From Beverwykella pulmonaria (taxonomy: Eukaryota > Ascomycota > Dothideomycetes > Pleosporales > Melanommataceae), in contig BCHH01000004.1 in the NCBI GenBank assembly GCA_001599595.1, positions 2,134,452-2,198,451 on the forward strand: a stretch of DNA of 64,000 bases, given 5' to 3'. Made by a program: the position numbers and the translations under genes. The number at the start of each line of letters is the position of its first letter. The stretch's first letter is position 1. The notes under the pieces are model-generated. The model ran no database searches. It had not been told where the DNA came from and saw nothing but the letters and a program-made list of their open reading frames with translations. Of the stretch, positions 1-11,084 are shown piece after piece.

Positions 1-484
1 AGAGCAAGAAGTGAAGAGAGCCGTAGACATGACATAACCCAGCCCAATTCCCTAATCCATCTACCATGAAACCCAAAAGTATTGAAGACTAACTGTAACC
101 CATGGCATGCATCCATGTCAACGCATATCACTTCATCCTTGGTGATTTCGAGCAGCAGTACAATAAAAGTTCGAAGTTCGCAATAGACCGAAGTCGAAGG
201 AGGCGCCGGTGAGGAAAGGAAGATAAGGGAATCTATCCCCAACGCATTCTAAGAAAACCTTGGAATCCTAGGAAGCATCTATAGAATGATCATGTCCAAT
301 GTGGAGGTCCATTATCAAAGCTCGAGTATCAATTCGGACGACACTTGAGCTGAGCTATTAGCATTGGCCCAGACTCGAATTACTTCTTCAGGACCCGTAT
401 CGAGTCTCTCGATACTTTGTATCCCGTCACCGGGTGCCTGTGCTGAAGCCTTCTGAAAAAGGCCATCGCCATGAATCCGAGTAA
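1..484. other. intergenic, no gene seen
   Basis: Sequence downstream of the minus-strand Pho80-like cyclin gene. I see no long reading frame and no RNA gene. It probably holds the cyclin 3' UTR and the edge of a neighbouring gene outside the window. Confidence 0.5.
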
Positions 485-1988
485 CTACGTAGCGCCACTG
501 AGAGAATGGCTACGGCTCCCAGACTGTCGGTCGTGCTGCTCTGCAACCTCGCGTGCATAGAATTCAACCAACATAGTGCCATACGCCTCCATCTCTTCCA
601 AAGGCACCGCCAGACGGAAGTCATTCAGCAACAGAAACTGCAACTCCAGATGATTGAGTTCGACAAGTGGCAAGCCACCGACCTATTATTAATTAGAAAG
701 CGTCCAGAAAATGAAGTTTCGAAGCGGAGGCAAATCATACCTTGGCATATCTTGAATTTGTGTAAAACACATCCGAGAAGAATTTGCTGGCACAGGTCAC
801 GCCTGCAATCACGAGACGATGTATGTTGAAACTATCGACCACGAAAAAGTGTGATAAGTTGTATGGATCGGATTCTAGGTCTTGCTGCGGCGGAGAGGGC
901 GGAGCACCATCTCGAACAGGCGTTTCGGCAGGTTTCCCTAAAGACCCAGAAGGGGGCGGGGTTGTTGCTTGTACCGAAGAAGCAGACTGTGGTGCTGCTC
1001 CAGAAACGGAGTTTCTGGATGCTCTTGAGTTCGCATCAACCTCGCCAGAGGCACGGTCCAGTGACTGCTGGTTGGCTTGGCGCAGACTGAGCATTGGGCC
1101 GGCGTTTACCCTTTCCGTCATCCTGTCAAAGTAGACTAGGAGACTAAGGAACACCTCGTAAGTGGTGGGGCAGTATTTGTGGATACGACTAAGATAGCTC
1201 AATATCGTTATACTAGGCACATTTTTGCCGTGAAATGCAAGAACACTGGTAGTCTGCTGACTTAGGCCGGAGGTTCCTTCTGGAGGAGGGATCTGACGAT
1301 GCAGATGCTCGTGCTGACGATCGTTTGTAGTAGTAATTTTTGTCAACAGCCCTGCCACCATTTCGATGATGTCCGACACGGGCATATCGCTGATCTCATA
1401 CTGTGGGCCAAGATCGCTCGGGTCTCGACGTTGCCGCCTCGAGAAAGATCGTGTTTGGGAGAACGGGCTGGACTCGTCGGTCGCAAATGTCTGTATGTGA
1501 GCCAAACTCTTTACCTTTATACGGCGTGGTGATACGGTCGTCGAGTCCAGAGGCAATTTTAGCGAGCCTATCGGGGATTGCTGGGCGGATGAGGCTGTGG
1601 AGGAGGAGGGCACGGGTCGGGGATTCGCTAGAGCGTTCGAGGTCGGGGTCGGCTGCTGCGAATGCGGCCGGAAACGCGGACTCGGTGGAGGCTGCGCTAG
1701 TTGCTGCGATCCGGAGCCGTGGGGGCTCAGATCTGAGGCGTTGTGATGTTGCGATCGCTGTCCTGGTGTTGAGCTTGAGGGCGGGGGGCCTGAATCGGCC
1801 ATCGGAACGTCGGCTGGTGGGGGAACTATTCGCAACGGCGGATTGGTACTGATCTGGGGAGAGGGGCGCACGGGGGTGTGGTGGACGGCAGGCGACTCCT
1901 GCGATTGCGGGTGTGCGTTGGGTCCGCCGCCGAACATGGTGTTATGGAAGTGGTGGCCACCAACGTCGCCCAACACTATCGATCCCAT
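485..1988 (-). CDS. Pho80-type cyclin (Pho85/PCL family), two exons
   Basis: Regulatory cyclin expected to bind a Pho85-type cyclin-dependent kinase; in fungi this pair controls phosphate signalling and related nutrient responses. Exons are 1988..741 and 682..485, joined in phase 0 across a gtatga...ag intron, giving about 481 residues. The first ~190 residues are low-complexity Pro/Ser/Gln sequence. The cyclin fold starts near residue 200 (VSDIIEMVAGLLTKI) and continues through PSITILSYLSRIHKYCP and FFVVDSFNIHRLVIAG. Across the splice site it reads YAK/VGGLPLVELNHLE, the conserved Pho80 'NxxYAKVGG' region. A Ser/Pro-rich insert of about 70 residues splits the cyclin box between helices, a common feature in filamentous fungi. 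The ATG at 1988 is the first in frame. The family is secure; the exact paralogue (PREG/Pho80 versus another PCL) is not. Confidence 0.88.
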
Positions 1989-3035
1989 TCCGCGGTTCTA
2001 GATGCACGTTGGAAGCTGCGGGTGTCAATACTTCGGTGGCCGGCCTGTGACAGAAAACGCTTGAGAAGGCGATGATTCTCCAGTCGCGAAAGTCGCGCGC
2101 CGGCTGCGGTTGATGTGTCGAGATGCAGGGGGCGCAGGGACGGATAGGCAGTGGAAGTACACGAGCGGACGCGCAGACTCCCAGCAAGCGGAGGGATACG
2201 ATGAGAGAGAGGAGAGTGCGATTGCAAGCACCACAGGAGAAAGATTGTGAGTCTGCACAATGACAGAGAAGAGGGTTGGTGGGAGAGTTTACTGTCGACT
2301 TGGCGTGCAGGTTTGTGTCTCCGCGATAAGAGAGCCGCTCCAGACCGGATTTGGGTAGCACCTCAGCTATGGACGTCTTGCTAGGCGTCGTGGGCGAGCA
2401 TTCCTGAGCTCGTACTTGCCGTGACCAAAGTGAATTGGACGGCGGAGTGTTGGGAGGAGGCGGGGAGAGGGGCAGCTCTCCGTAGGGCGGTGAAGGGGTT
2501 GAGTGACGAGAGTCGAGGTGTGGTGGGGAGTGGGTTGGCTCGCGGGTTCGTTAAAATGACGCTGCCGAACCCTTGTCCGATCTGCGACACTGATAACGTT
2601 CGCTGCCCAAATGGCTGCCCTGGAGGCTGTGGTGGGGAGAAAGTTTTGCTAATTCACTTTCACAACGAGAGCGTCTTGCTTGGGTCATTCTGATTCTCTG
2701 CAGCTTCACTTTTCCCTAACGGACCCCGTTGACGCTGCCGCATCTCCGTGTCAAGCTACGAGCGAAGGAGCTCATGGCCCCACGTTTATATCTGATTGGT
2801 TGCTAAAACCACGCCCCTACGTGTCTGATCTGACAGCGTGGGTGCACATTATTCGGATGGACCTCTGCAAGAGAGACTGTGCTTTTGGACGTGGGACAGG
2901 AGGGCTGAACCGGGGCTCTGCAATTAGTCCCATCCATTTGACTTTCGTTGCTGCAGCACATGCTTTGCACGTCTTCAGAATACCAGTTCTCTATGTTAGT
3001 ATACATATCCCGTCCTCACCGCCTCCACTGTTCCT
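1989..3035. promoter_or_regulatory. promoter region of the Pho80-like gene and 3' flank of PRE3
   Basis: No convincing gene. Both neighbours are on the minus strand, so this stretch should hold the promoter and 5' UTR of the cyclin gene (near 1989-2400) and the 3' end of the proteasome gene. Short reading frames here show no family signal. Confidence 0.4.
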
Positions 3036-3923
3036 CTATTGCTTGCCGGGACCGTCATAGGCCTGGTCAGGCAGATACAGATGTCGCTGCGCACCCTTGG
3101 CCGTGAGCACCACCATGCGAATGACACCACCCGAGCTTCCGTCCCACTTGATCGCCTCCTCCAGCGCGCCCTTCACGAACTCGACACCCTCTTCCTCCGT
3201 CATGTCCTCCTCCCAGTTTGCATCACAGTATCCGTAGATGTACGTAGATCCCGAGCCGCCAATTGCATACGACTGCTTGTGGAGAGAGCCGCCGAGAGGG
3301 ATCGAATACACCTGGCCGCCGTGTCGAGGGTCGTAGCCAGCAATGATCATGCCTGCCCTATTCCGATCTTAGTAAGGGCTCGCAAAGCCGATACGTAGCA
3401 CTTACGAGAGCTGGTCCTTGTTGGAGTAGCACAGCTCCTGGAAAATGGCGGCCGCAGTCTGAGTAGTGGGAGGCTCGTCATTTGTGATGCCGTACATGCC
3501 CAAATGATAGTGGACGATATCGGCCACTGCCTGGGTATCCGCCGCTGAGCCCGAACGACAACACCAGATTGTGTCGTGAACTTGTGTGAGCTTGTCCGTG
3601 ACTCGATTCGCGATGTATGCACCCGTCGTTGTCCTGCTGTCTGCGCCTAGTATCACGCCATCTTTGAAGTTGATCGCCATGCTGCGGGGCCAGTGAGAAG
3701 ACTGTATTTTGAAGTTGCGGCAAGTTGGGGGACAAACATTGAGGTTCCGAGGCTGTCGGTGCTTGTCAGTAATCTACCAGTAACTCAGGATAGAAACAAC
3801 CTACTTGACTTCTCCTTTCTTCAAGTGGTTCATATCAATGTGGATGCCATCTGTAGAAGGTGAGCTCCAAGCTTCAAAGACACGGCTAGTTTTACCTTCT
3901 CCTAGCATGCCAGTGGACATCAT
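3036..3923 (-). CDS. PRE3: 20S proteasome subunit beta type-1 (caspase-like activity)
   Basis: Catalytic beta1 subunit of the 20S proteasome core. Five exons: 3923..3896, 3850..3805, 3752..3738, 3681..3406, 3357..3036, total 228 residues. The N-terminal propeptide contains [15 protein letters not shown], close to yeast Pre3, followed by the cleavage site LG/TS: Thr becomes the N-terminal nucleophile after autocleavage. The core reads [18 protein letters not shown], then TGAYIANRV and [12 protein letters not shown]. The C-terminal half has [24 protein letters not shown] and [13 protein letters not shown], all beta1 hallmarks. Exon 3 is only 15 nt and carries the catalytic Thr codon. Phase is intact at every junction. 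It is divergent from the BEM46-like gene, with about 570 bp between the starts. Confidence 0.96.
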
Positions 3924-4495
3924 GATGCAAAGAGTGAGCGGAAAGAGGTCAGTGGGGGTGAGGAAAACTCGAGCAGGAAGAGGTTTATCGGCAAAGGGCG
4001 AGATTGCGAGGGTGGTGGAGCTGTTTGCGTTGTTGATGGAGATGCGAATTAGGCGCGAACGTTGACGCAGCTTCTGTCACGTGCACAGAATGCCAAGTCC
4101 GCGGCGATCATAGTTTAAGCTCCAAGAACCTCAGACCTCAAGATGGATCGGTTTCACAATCAGCGTCACAGTCGGTGTCTTTACGAACAGGCCAACAGAT
4201 CCCTTTCGCAGCCCTAATGAGGTGGTCTTCTATTATCAACCATCGTGCCCCTATCCCCGCCGCAGAAAATCCCGGACTCGCAGCGTAACTGTCTGCTACA
4301 CCTTTCCGTAGCAGCTCTACGCCTCCTCCCAAGTTAAATAATAATCTATCTGCGCTCGTGGTTGCATTTACAACCAGCGGCCTGCGAACTCAAGCATACC
4401 TACGTCTAGGTATCCAAACGTCACGCTCATCCAAGAAATCTACAATCTACCTTTCTAACCCCGGCCTGGGATTCATCGCTGCGAGTCGCGCAAAT
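3924..4495. promoter_or_regulatory. divergent promoter PRE3 / BEM46-like
   Basis: About 570 bp between two head-to-head starts. No coding signal of its own; upstream ATGs in frame with the BEM46-like gene (for example 4358) are possible alternative starts. I did not find a proteasome-associated control element that I could name with confidence. Confidence 0.45.
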
Positions 4496-5594
4496 ATGGC
4501 TTCGGCGCTCGAATCCGTCGTGTCCTACCTTCGCATTCCTCTCATCGCATCTTCTTCGATAGCGGCGGTACTTAGCGGTGCCCTCTATTTCAAGCAGAAG
4601 TGTGTATTTTCCAACATGCTCAACCAACCCCCCATACCGGGTTGCTAATATTGCCCAGCAATCTTATCTACCCAGCGAACATGCCTCCAGGCGCTCGAAC
4701 TGACGTCCCCCGGCCATCACAATTTGGCATAACCGACTTCGAAGAGCTGTTCATCCCTACACCAGATGGCGAGTCGTTGAGCGCGTTTTACCTCCGAGCG
4801 AACAAACAACACGCGCGCAATATAACTATTCTCATGTTCCATGGAAACGCGGGCAACATCGGATATAGATTGCCTATCGGACAAATACTAGAAAATGATC
4901 TTGGCTGTAATGTGTTGATGCTGCAGTATCGAGGCTATGGCTTGTCGACTGGCACTCCGAGCGAGAAAGGGCTCATGATCGATGCACAAACCGGGCTTGA
5001 CTACATTAAACAACGATCCGAGCTACGGGGCACTCGCATAGTACTCTATGGACAGAGTATCGGAGGTGCTGTGGCCATTGGCTTGGCTGCGAAGAACTTG
5101 AAGGAGGGCGACATTTCTGGCATGATATTGGAGAACACGTTTACCTCGATGCGAAAATTGATACCAAGGCAAGAAATCACCTCCTGACACTGCGGTAACG
5201 TTTGCTAACCATCGAAGTATTCTTCCCGCTGCTCGCATCATAACACCACTCTGTCACCAATTATGGAGTTCGGATGAAGCTCTTCCTAAGATAACCGGCA
5301 TTCCGATTTTGTTTCTCAGTGGCCTTAAGGATGAAATCATTCCGTAAGTTTCCATTCGGTGCAAATGGTGTCTTTGGAAGACTGGTCGGAGTGTACCGGT
5401 TGCGCGCGGACGAACGGAGTGCTTGTGGCTAACATTCCTTCAGTCCATCACACATGACCCGACTTTTTCAATTATGTCCATCCAAGGTGAAGATATGGAA
5501 AGAATTCCCAAACGGATCTCACAATGACACCGTCGCCGAGCCAGGATATTTCAACTACATCGAGGATTTTCTCGCTGAACATGTGGCTCGTTGA
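4496..5594 (+). CDS. BEM46-family alpha/beta hydrolase, membrane-anchored
   Basis: Serine hydrolase of the BEM46 (ABHD13-like) family; in fungi these proteins associate with ER/plasma membrane and affect polarity, but the substrate is unknown. Exons are 4496..4599, 4659..5168, 5218..5343, 5444..5594, giving 296 residues with all phases consistent. An N-terminal hydrophobic segment (about residues 15-33) precedes the fold. The oxyanion motif is FHGNAGNIG; the nucleophile elbow GQSIGG places Ser near residue 166; the acid is in GLKDEIIP (near 241) and the His in GSHNDT (near 271). Intron 2 starts with gcaag rather than gt, a GC-AG intron, and keeps frame only with that donor. The ATG at 4496 gives the usual family N-terminus; an in-frame ATG at 4358 would add 46 residues. 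Confidence 0.92.
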
Positions 5595-8500
5595 AGCAGA
5601 GCGAAGCAAAGCGAAGCATTTTGCATATGTCTGGCCGGAGCTATGCTCCGCATGCGCCGAGAGAACTAAGAGGGGTGCATACACCTTAGCGGCATGGTGT
5701 GTTTCGGTCTGGTTGACAGCGGCCTTAATTCCGCGTAATGGTTATACTCAAGAGTTGGGTAGTACTGACTGAGAAGGTGGGATGATGTGATTCATGACGT
5801 TAGTGTCAGTGGCCCATGGTAGACACACAGTAATGGAGACAGCCGCGAAATAGATATCGACGGATGGGTAGCGGAGGAATGCGATGTATGTTGGACAGAA
5901 GCTCATCTATGAGCATGCTCAACTCACTTCTTGTTTGCGCAGAAGCCGGTGTGGGGGTAGACCCACACCACGGTGATTTGTCAGTGTCGTAACAACGTCT
6001 CCCGTACACGACTAACACTGTGGTTGCATCTCTCGGTAGCTAAGACTTTGCACTTACTTTCCGCACCTAGGTGGCGTCTTTTAAGAATGACAATTTGGCA
6101 TGTTGTTGGTCGTCAGTCCCACCGAACAGCAGGTGCTGTTGTTATGAGTGTTTGGTGGGCCATCTGCCGTCGTTCATCGGAACCGCGCCCGGGAGAGCGA
6201 GGAGATCGGCAGGGGGATCTGTCAAATCCTAGCTGCCTAACTCAATGACGCGAGTACGAAGGAAGGTCTTTGCCACCTTTTTTTTACGTCCGAGGGGGCG
6301 TGGCGTGGCAGCACTACATGTTGTCACGTCTGTCGAGAGACGCAGGACGGTCACACAGCTTTAGGTCTAAGTCCTGCCGTCTCTGCCCATGGGGCATTTC
6401 TGCCTCGAAGCTAGAATTGTCGGGAGAATTGCTAGCGTCCCCTTCGCAGGTGATGGCGAAAGGGTGTTGTGGCTGCTCCTGCCTGAGGTCACGCTGTCTC
6501 CGCCATCCGCCTATCAATGTGGCAACAGAACGGACGAAGCAGCCTTGCAACGCGTCGTTGCACGAGCGCGAAAGGCTGGCTTGTCCCTATCGGCAAAGGC
6601 TCGGCGAGGAGAAGTCCACTGAGAAATCAATTGCTTCAAGCGTGGGTCCATCAACTGCAAGCCCGCCGTCAGCCACTAATTACATTGCTTGTCGCGGACC
6701 CTGAGAAGAGCAGCGGGTGCTAGCGCGGCGGTGACGTCGGTGGGGAAAGCTTGATTGGGAATCAGGCCCCGGCCACTCGCAGCATGAGGATCCCGACAAT
6801 CCCTATCGAAATTCATCGAGATTCCCATCACACAATCCCTAAATTGCATGTCCAGCGGGACGACAATCTGGCCCTGTTTTCGTCTCTTGACTACGCGACT
6901 CGTGCCCGACCGCAGCACATCAGCGCAACCGCCGACGTCAGAGTCCACAGCAGCGTGGCCAGTGTCTCGTCGGCCATGCTCCTCTCCTCGCATCTTTGCG
7001 TGCACCTCCGCCGCCGCCGCTGCACAGGGTCGCTGGCGCTTTGCACCTTTGTTGCCCAAGATCTTCATCTCCTCTGTGGCAGTGCTCGGCTCGACATATT
7101 ACGTCGATCCCGGGCCATTGGGGCGGGCCAGACCTTCGCGATGAGGCGGACTGGCCGAGGGGTTTGTGGCAAAGAGGTCCCGAGGATAGCTTCTGTCAAG
7201 TTTCAACCTCAATTGGGGCAACGGTTTGCACGCGCCGGCCAGCCAACGCTCGCCCGCCCGCCCAGGGCCGCAGATTGCTCCACCTCGCTGCCTTGCTACT
7301 GCCCTATCCTGCCCTTGTCGCCCACAGCACAAACTGAGGGGCAGTCCCGCTGGGCATAGACTTATATGCGGTATTTGCGCCAATTGGAGGCCTTGACTCG
7401 GACATCCGAGCTGTGGCGTTGGGCCGCTCGTCGGTTCTTCCATTTCACTCTTGCACTGTATCCTGCATCTCTCGAGGCCCTCTTCCACCCTCCACCACGT
7501 CACGCCCCTGGGCTTATCTGCGTGCGAATGCTTCTGCCGAGCAATGCACTGCCGCCGCGCAACGCAGGGCACGAGGGCGCTGCTTCCTTGCCCGGCTCCT
7601 GCGCGTCTGTGCTGGCCATCCTACTGCGAGCTGTCACAACCCAGTCATGGAATATTCTTATGGCAGCCACGCGGCGCTTGAGATTCCCCCTGTGGGCGTT
7701 CCTAGTAGTCGACAAGGCGTCGCCTGGGCGGGCTAGTCCGCGCATGTACCGTCTGTGTCCTCCGTTCCGCGGGCCTCTTTGGTGGCCTTGATTCGCTGGC
7801 ACGCGTCGGCATGGCAGTTGTTCGGGGGGCATGCATCGTCTCCCTTGAATTACTTCATGACTTTGAGCTAGCATGCAGAGCTGGTAAAACTGGCTTGGAT
7901 GTCTTGACCGCCCTTGTGTCCTGCCTCCAGGCCCTGCAGTCCCGCTTCTGACATTTCTTGAAGTTTCTAGAAACATCGCAATGTGCACCATTCCGCTCTC
8001 TGCCCCCAAAACCCCAACCCTTCTCCACAAGTCAACTGCTCCGTCCAAGCATTTAGCTAGCTCTTCCGCACGGTGATGCCAGGGTACAAAAGGCCCACTA
8101 AGATTTGCAGTTCATCTAAGATCAGCGGTGACGGCCCATGGCAGTCTAGAAACGGGATTTACTCGCCACACCTTTAACCCAACCCTCCAACACGAACCTT
8201 TTTTATTTATTTCTATCTTTTCTGACACGCAACGGAACTCAGCCCCCAATTCTCGCTTCTGGCTTCATTCTGGAAATCAACGTCGCCTCCAGGCTCTCGG
8301 TTCAACCCTGTCTGCTCCCAAACCCATTTCAACAGCCACAGCCATCCAGCCTGCGCCCAATCAGACCGCAAGGAAGCACTTGAGCAGAAGGCAATTGAGG
8401 CAGAGGGCCTGTCACCCTCTGCGGCATTCCCGCCTCTCGCTGGACCGCACTGTGAACCCATTACAAGTCGCCTCTCCAGCCTCAAGCATTAGCCCCGACG

Positions 8501-8945
8501 CAAGTTTCTCTTCTTGTCTACGTTACCGTCCCGCTCTTAATTCCCGTAAGGCGTCAACGGTACTCTTCTGCCGCCTGACTGGCCACGCAATTCCCTTCAC
8601 CAGTTTGTTCCGTTCCAAGCGAGCACTTTCGTCCAAGTCGGAGCCGACAATCTTGGCCCATCTTTTTATTCACTTCTGTTTTCTTCCACTCTCATTGGCA
8701 TACGCTCAAATACCTCTCCTTCTCATAGCATCCTCCTTTCGGTACGCTGTCTTTCCGGCTTGCCACTCAACTTATCCATTGTCTTGATATAGGACCAGGT
8801 ATGTAGTGCATTTCTATCTCATTATATCGAATTTGTTCGAGATATTGTCCGTACAGTCATTCACTTTTACGTTCAAATATGGGCTGACATGGCATTCGTT
8901 TGGGTACAGCAGTGGATTGCTCTTCCTGTCGTTTACGAGGATCCA
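5595..8945. other. long intergenic region and 5' leader of the YTH gene
   Basis: No gene that I can support. Several open frames at 6270-7800 on both strands overlap each other, lie in GC-rich sequence and show no family motif. From about 8160 to 8790 the plus strand is strongly C/T-rich, typical of a fungal core promoter and 5' UTR. A possible 5' UTR intron runs from a gtatgt donor at 8800-8805 to a gtacag acceptor ending near 8920, just before the ATG at 8946. Confidence 0.4.
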
Positions 8946-11084
8946 ATGGGCGACCTACCTCCAGGTACTATCGCGCAATCTTTGGACGTCTCAGCAGCTG
9001 GTCTTGCGCATGATGATCACCAAAACGTTTCCAAATTGCCCCCATCGGTTCCCAGAACCTCGAGCAACAACCCTCCCTTTTATTCGCAGCTCAATTCCAT
9101 CACGCAGGGCCAATTGCACCCCGATTTCCGCCCACACGCGCACTCGACGAGCCAACAGTATCCTTTACAAGAGCATAGCGCAAACCCTTTAAATATGGGA
9201 TCCATGGCTGGCGCACTTCCAGAATATCCTAATGATGCAGCTCAGACGAGCTCTCAGGCCCACCAACACGGCCAGCAACCACTGTCTGGAGCGTCAACAT
9301 CCGCGCTCGTTTATCAGATTCAACAACAACAAAACCTGCAAATGCCCGGCCACGGCCCAGGCTCCGTACCAACACATTCCTCTTATGGGCCTGGATTCGC
9401 GCAAGGCCAATACCAGCAGAACTACGCACCTACGCAAAGCTCTCAACACGCAAACTATTCGCTCTTCCCTCCGAACCAACAGCGACTGGCTGGCTCAAAC
9501 CCCATGCCAAACCCATACCAGCATTTCACCCAGCCTCAGCCCCAATACCTGTACTATCCGTTGCCCTACGGTTCTCAAACACAATTCCCCCAGGTATTTC
9601 CAGCACAAGGCGCACAGCCTCAGGCGATTTATGGTAGAAGAGCAAGCGCCTCCGGTGGGCATGCTGCAATGATGGGACAGAATGCGGAAATGGCACAACA
9701 TGAGATGAGCTACTCTTCAGCAAACCGCCCCAATCCTGGAGGGTTACAAGGAGAGATGGGGCCCATGGGGTCTATGTACGGCGGTGCATTCATATCACCA
9801 GGTGAGCAAAATACAAAGATTCCCAGCATGACTGAGAGTGATTATAGTCAGACAAACCCCCCGCTAACATATCAATTGCCAGTGCTGAACCAGCCAGGGC
9901 CTGTCAGTTCGATTCCCCGAGGACCGCCTCGAAAGCCGAAGCAATCAGGCCATGCTCTCTGGGTTGGAAATCTTCCTCCTGGAACAACAGTGGTTGCTTT
10001 GAAGGATCACTTCTCGCGAGACGCTACGAAAGACATTGAGAGCCTTTTTCTCATTTCCAAAAGCAATTGCGCGTTTGTCAACTATCGCACCGAAGCCTCC
10101 TGCACAGCCGCCATGCACAGATTCCACGATTCGAGATTCAATGGCGTTCGCCTCGTCTGTCGATTACGCCGTAGTTCAGCACCAGCTTCTGGGGTGCCCA
10201 CCGGTCCTTCAGCCATGCTGGGAAGTCAACAACCTGCCAGTACATCTCCACCAAGGTCACCACAAGACCTAGGGGATGAGGAAGCCCAGGCTGATACGGC
10301 GGAGTCTCAGAATTTGCAGAGCGGCGACGAGAGCAAGCATGCGTCCACAGCTTCTGAGAAGTATTTTATTGTAAAAAGTCTCACACTGCAGGATCTAGAG
10401 CTGAGCGTGAGAAATGGCATCTGGGCAACCCAGTCTCACAACGAAGAGTCATTGAACAAGGCTTTCCATGCAAGTTGATAAGCATTATGATCGTCTCTTC
10501 AAGTCAGTGCTAACAGGGATTAGTCGGTAGAGAATGTCTACCTCATTTTTTCAGCGAACAAATCGGGAGAGTATTTTGGTTATGCGCGTATGACATCACC
10601 CATCCTCGAAGATGCCACGCATTCTATTAGCTCGGCCCCGAGACCCGAAAACATCCTTGATGTTCCAGACGTGCCGAAGTCGATTCCAACGCCAGCCACG
10701 GAATTCGCCCCCAAGGGCCGGATCATCGATGACTCTGCGCGGGGGACAATCTTCTGGGAAGCACAACTTTCTGACTCGGAAAACGAAGACGGAGACCAGG
10801 AGAAAGAGCTGCTGCAGTTCGACGCTGATGCTTCGGCTGTGGCGCAGAGCTGGGGCAAGCCCTTCAAAATTGAATGGATCTCTACGAACCGACTCCCGTT
10901 TTACCGCACACGCGGGCTTCGCAACCCTTGGAATGCCAATAGAGAGGTAAAAATTGCGAGGGATGGTACAGAGCTCGAGACCAGTGTTGGGGAGCGTCTG
11001 ATACAGATGTTCCATCGGCTTGGACCCGCGGCGCCAATGATGCCACCTCCTCAGCTCAGCGCCTCTCAGATGCGACCGTACTGA
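8946..11084 (+). CDS. RRM + YTH domain RNA-binding protein (putative m6A reader)
   Basis: Predicted reader of N6-methyladenosine in mRNA. Exons are 8946..10473 and 10531..11084 (693 residues); the first acceptor that keeps frame is ggtag before 10531. The first ~330 residues are Gln/Pro/Tyr-rich and probably disordered. An RRM lies near residues 335-406, with HALWVGNLPPGTT as RNP2 and NCAFVNYRTEASC as RNP1. The YTH domain begins near 471 (KYFIVKSLTLQDLELSV) with NGIWATQ supplying the first cage tryptophan, continues as VYLIFSANKSGEYFGYARM, and after a long insert resumes with WGKPFKIEWI, LPFYRTRGLRNPWN and ELETSVGERLIQMF. The ATG at 8946 is preferred over 8889, which lies inside an apparent 5' UTR intron. 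The RRM-YTH architecture is known in filamentous fungi; binding specificity is inferred. Confidence 0.9.

Noticed and set aside
6270..7791. Cluster of overlapping GC-rich frames on both strands
   Set aside because: Mutually overlapping, no family motif, no consistent splice structure.
8128..8787. 219-codon plus-strand open frame upstream of the YTH gene
   Set aside because: It lies in C/T-rich leader DNA; the Pro/Ser/Leu-rich translation simply reflects pyrimidine bias.
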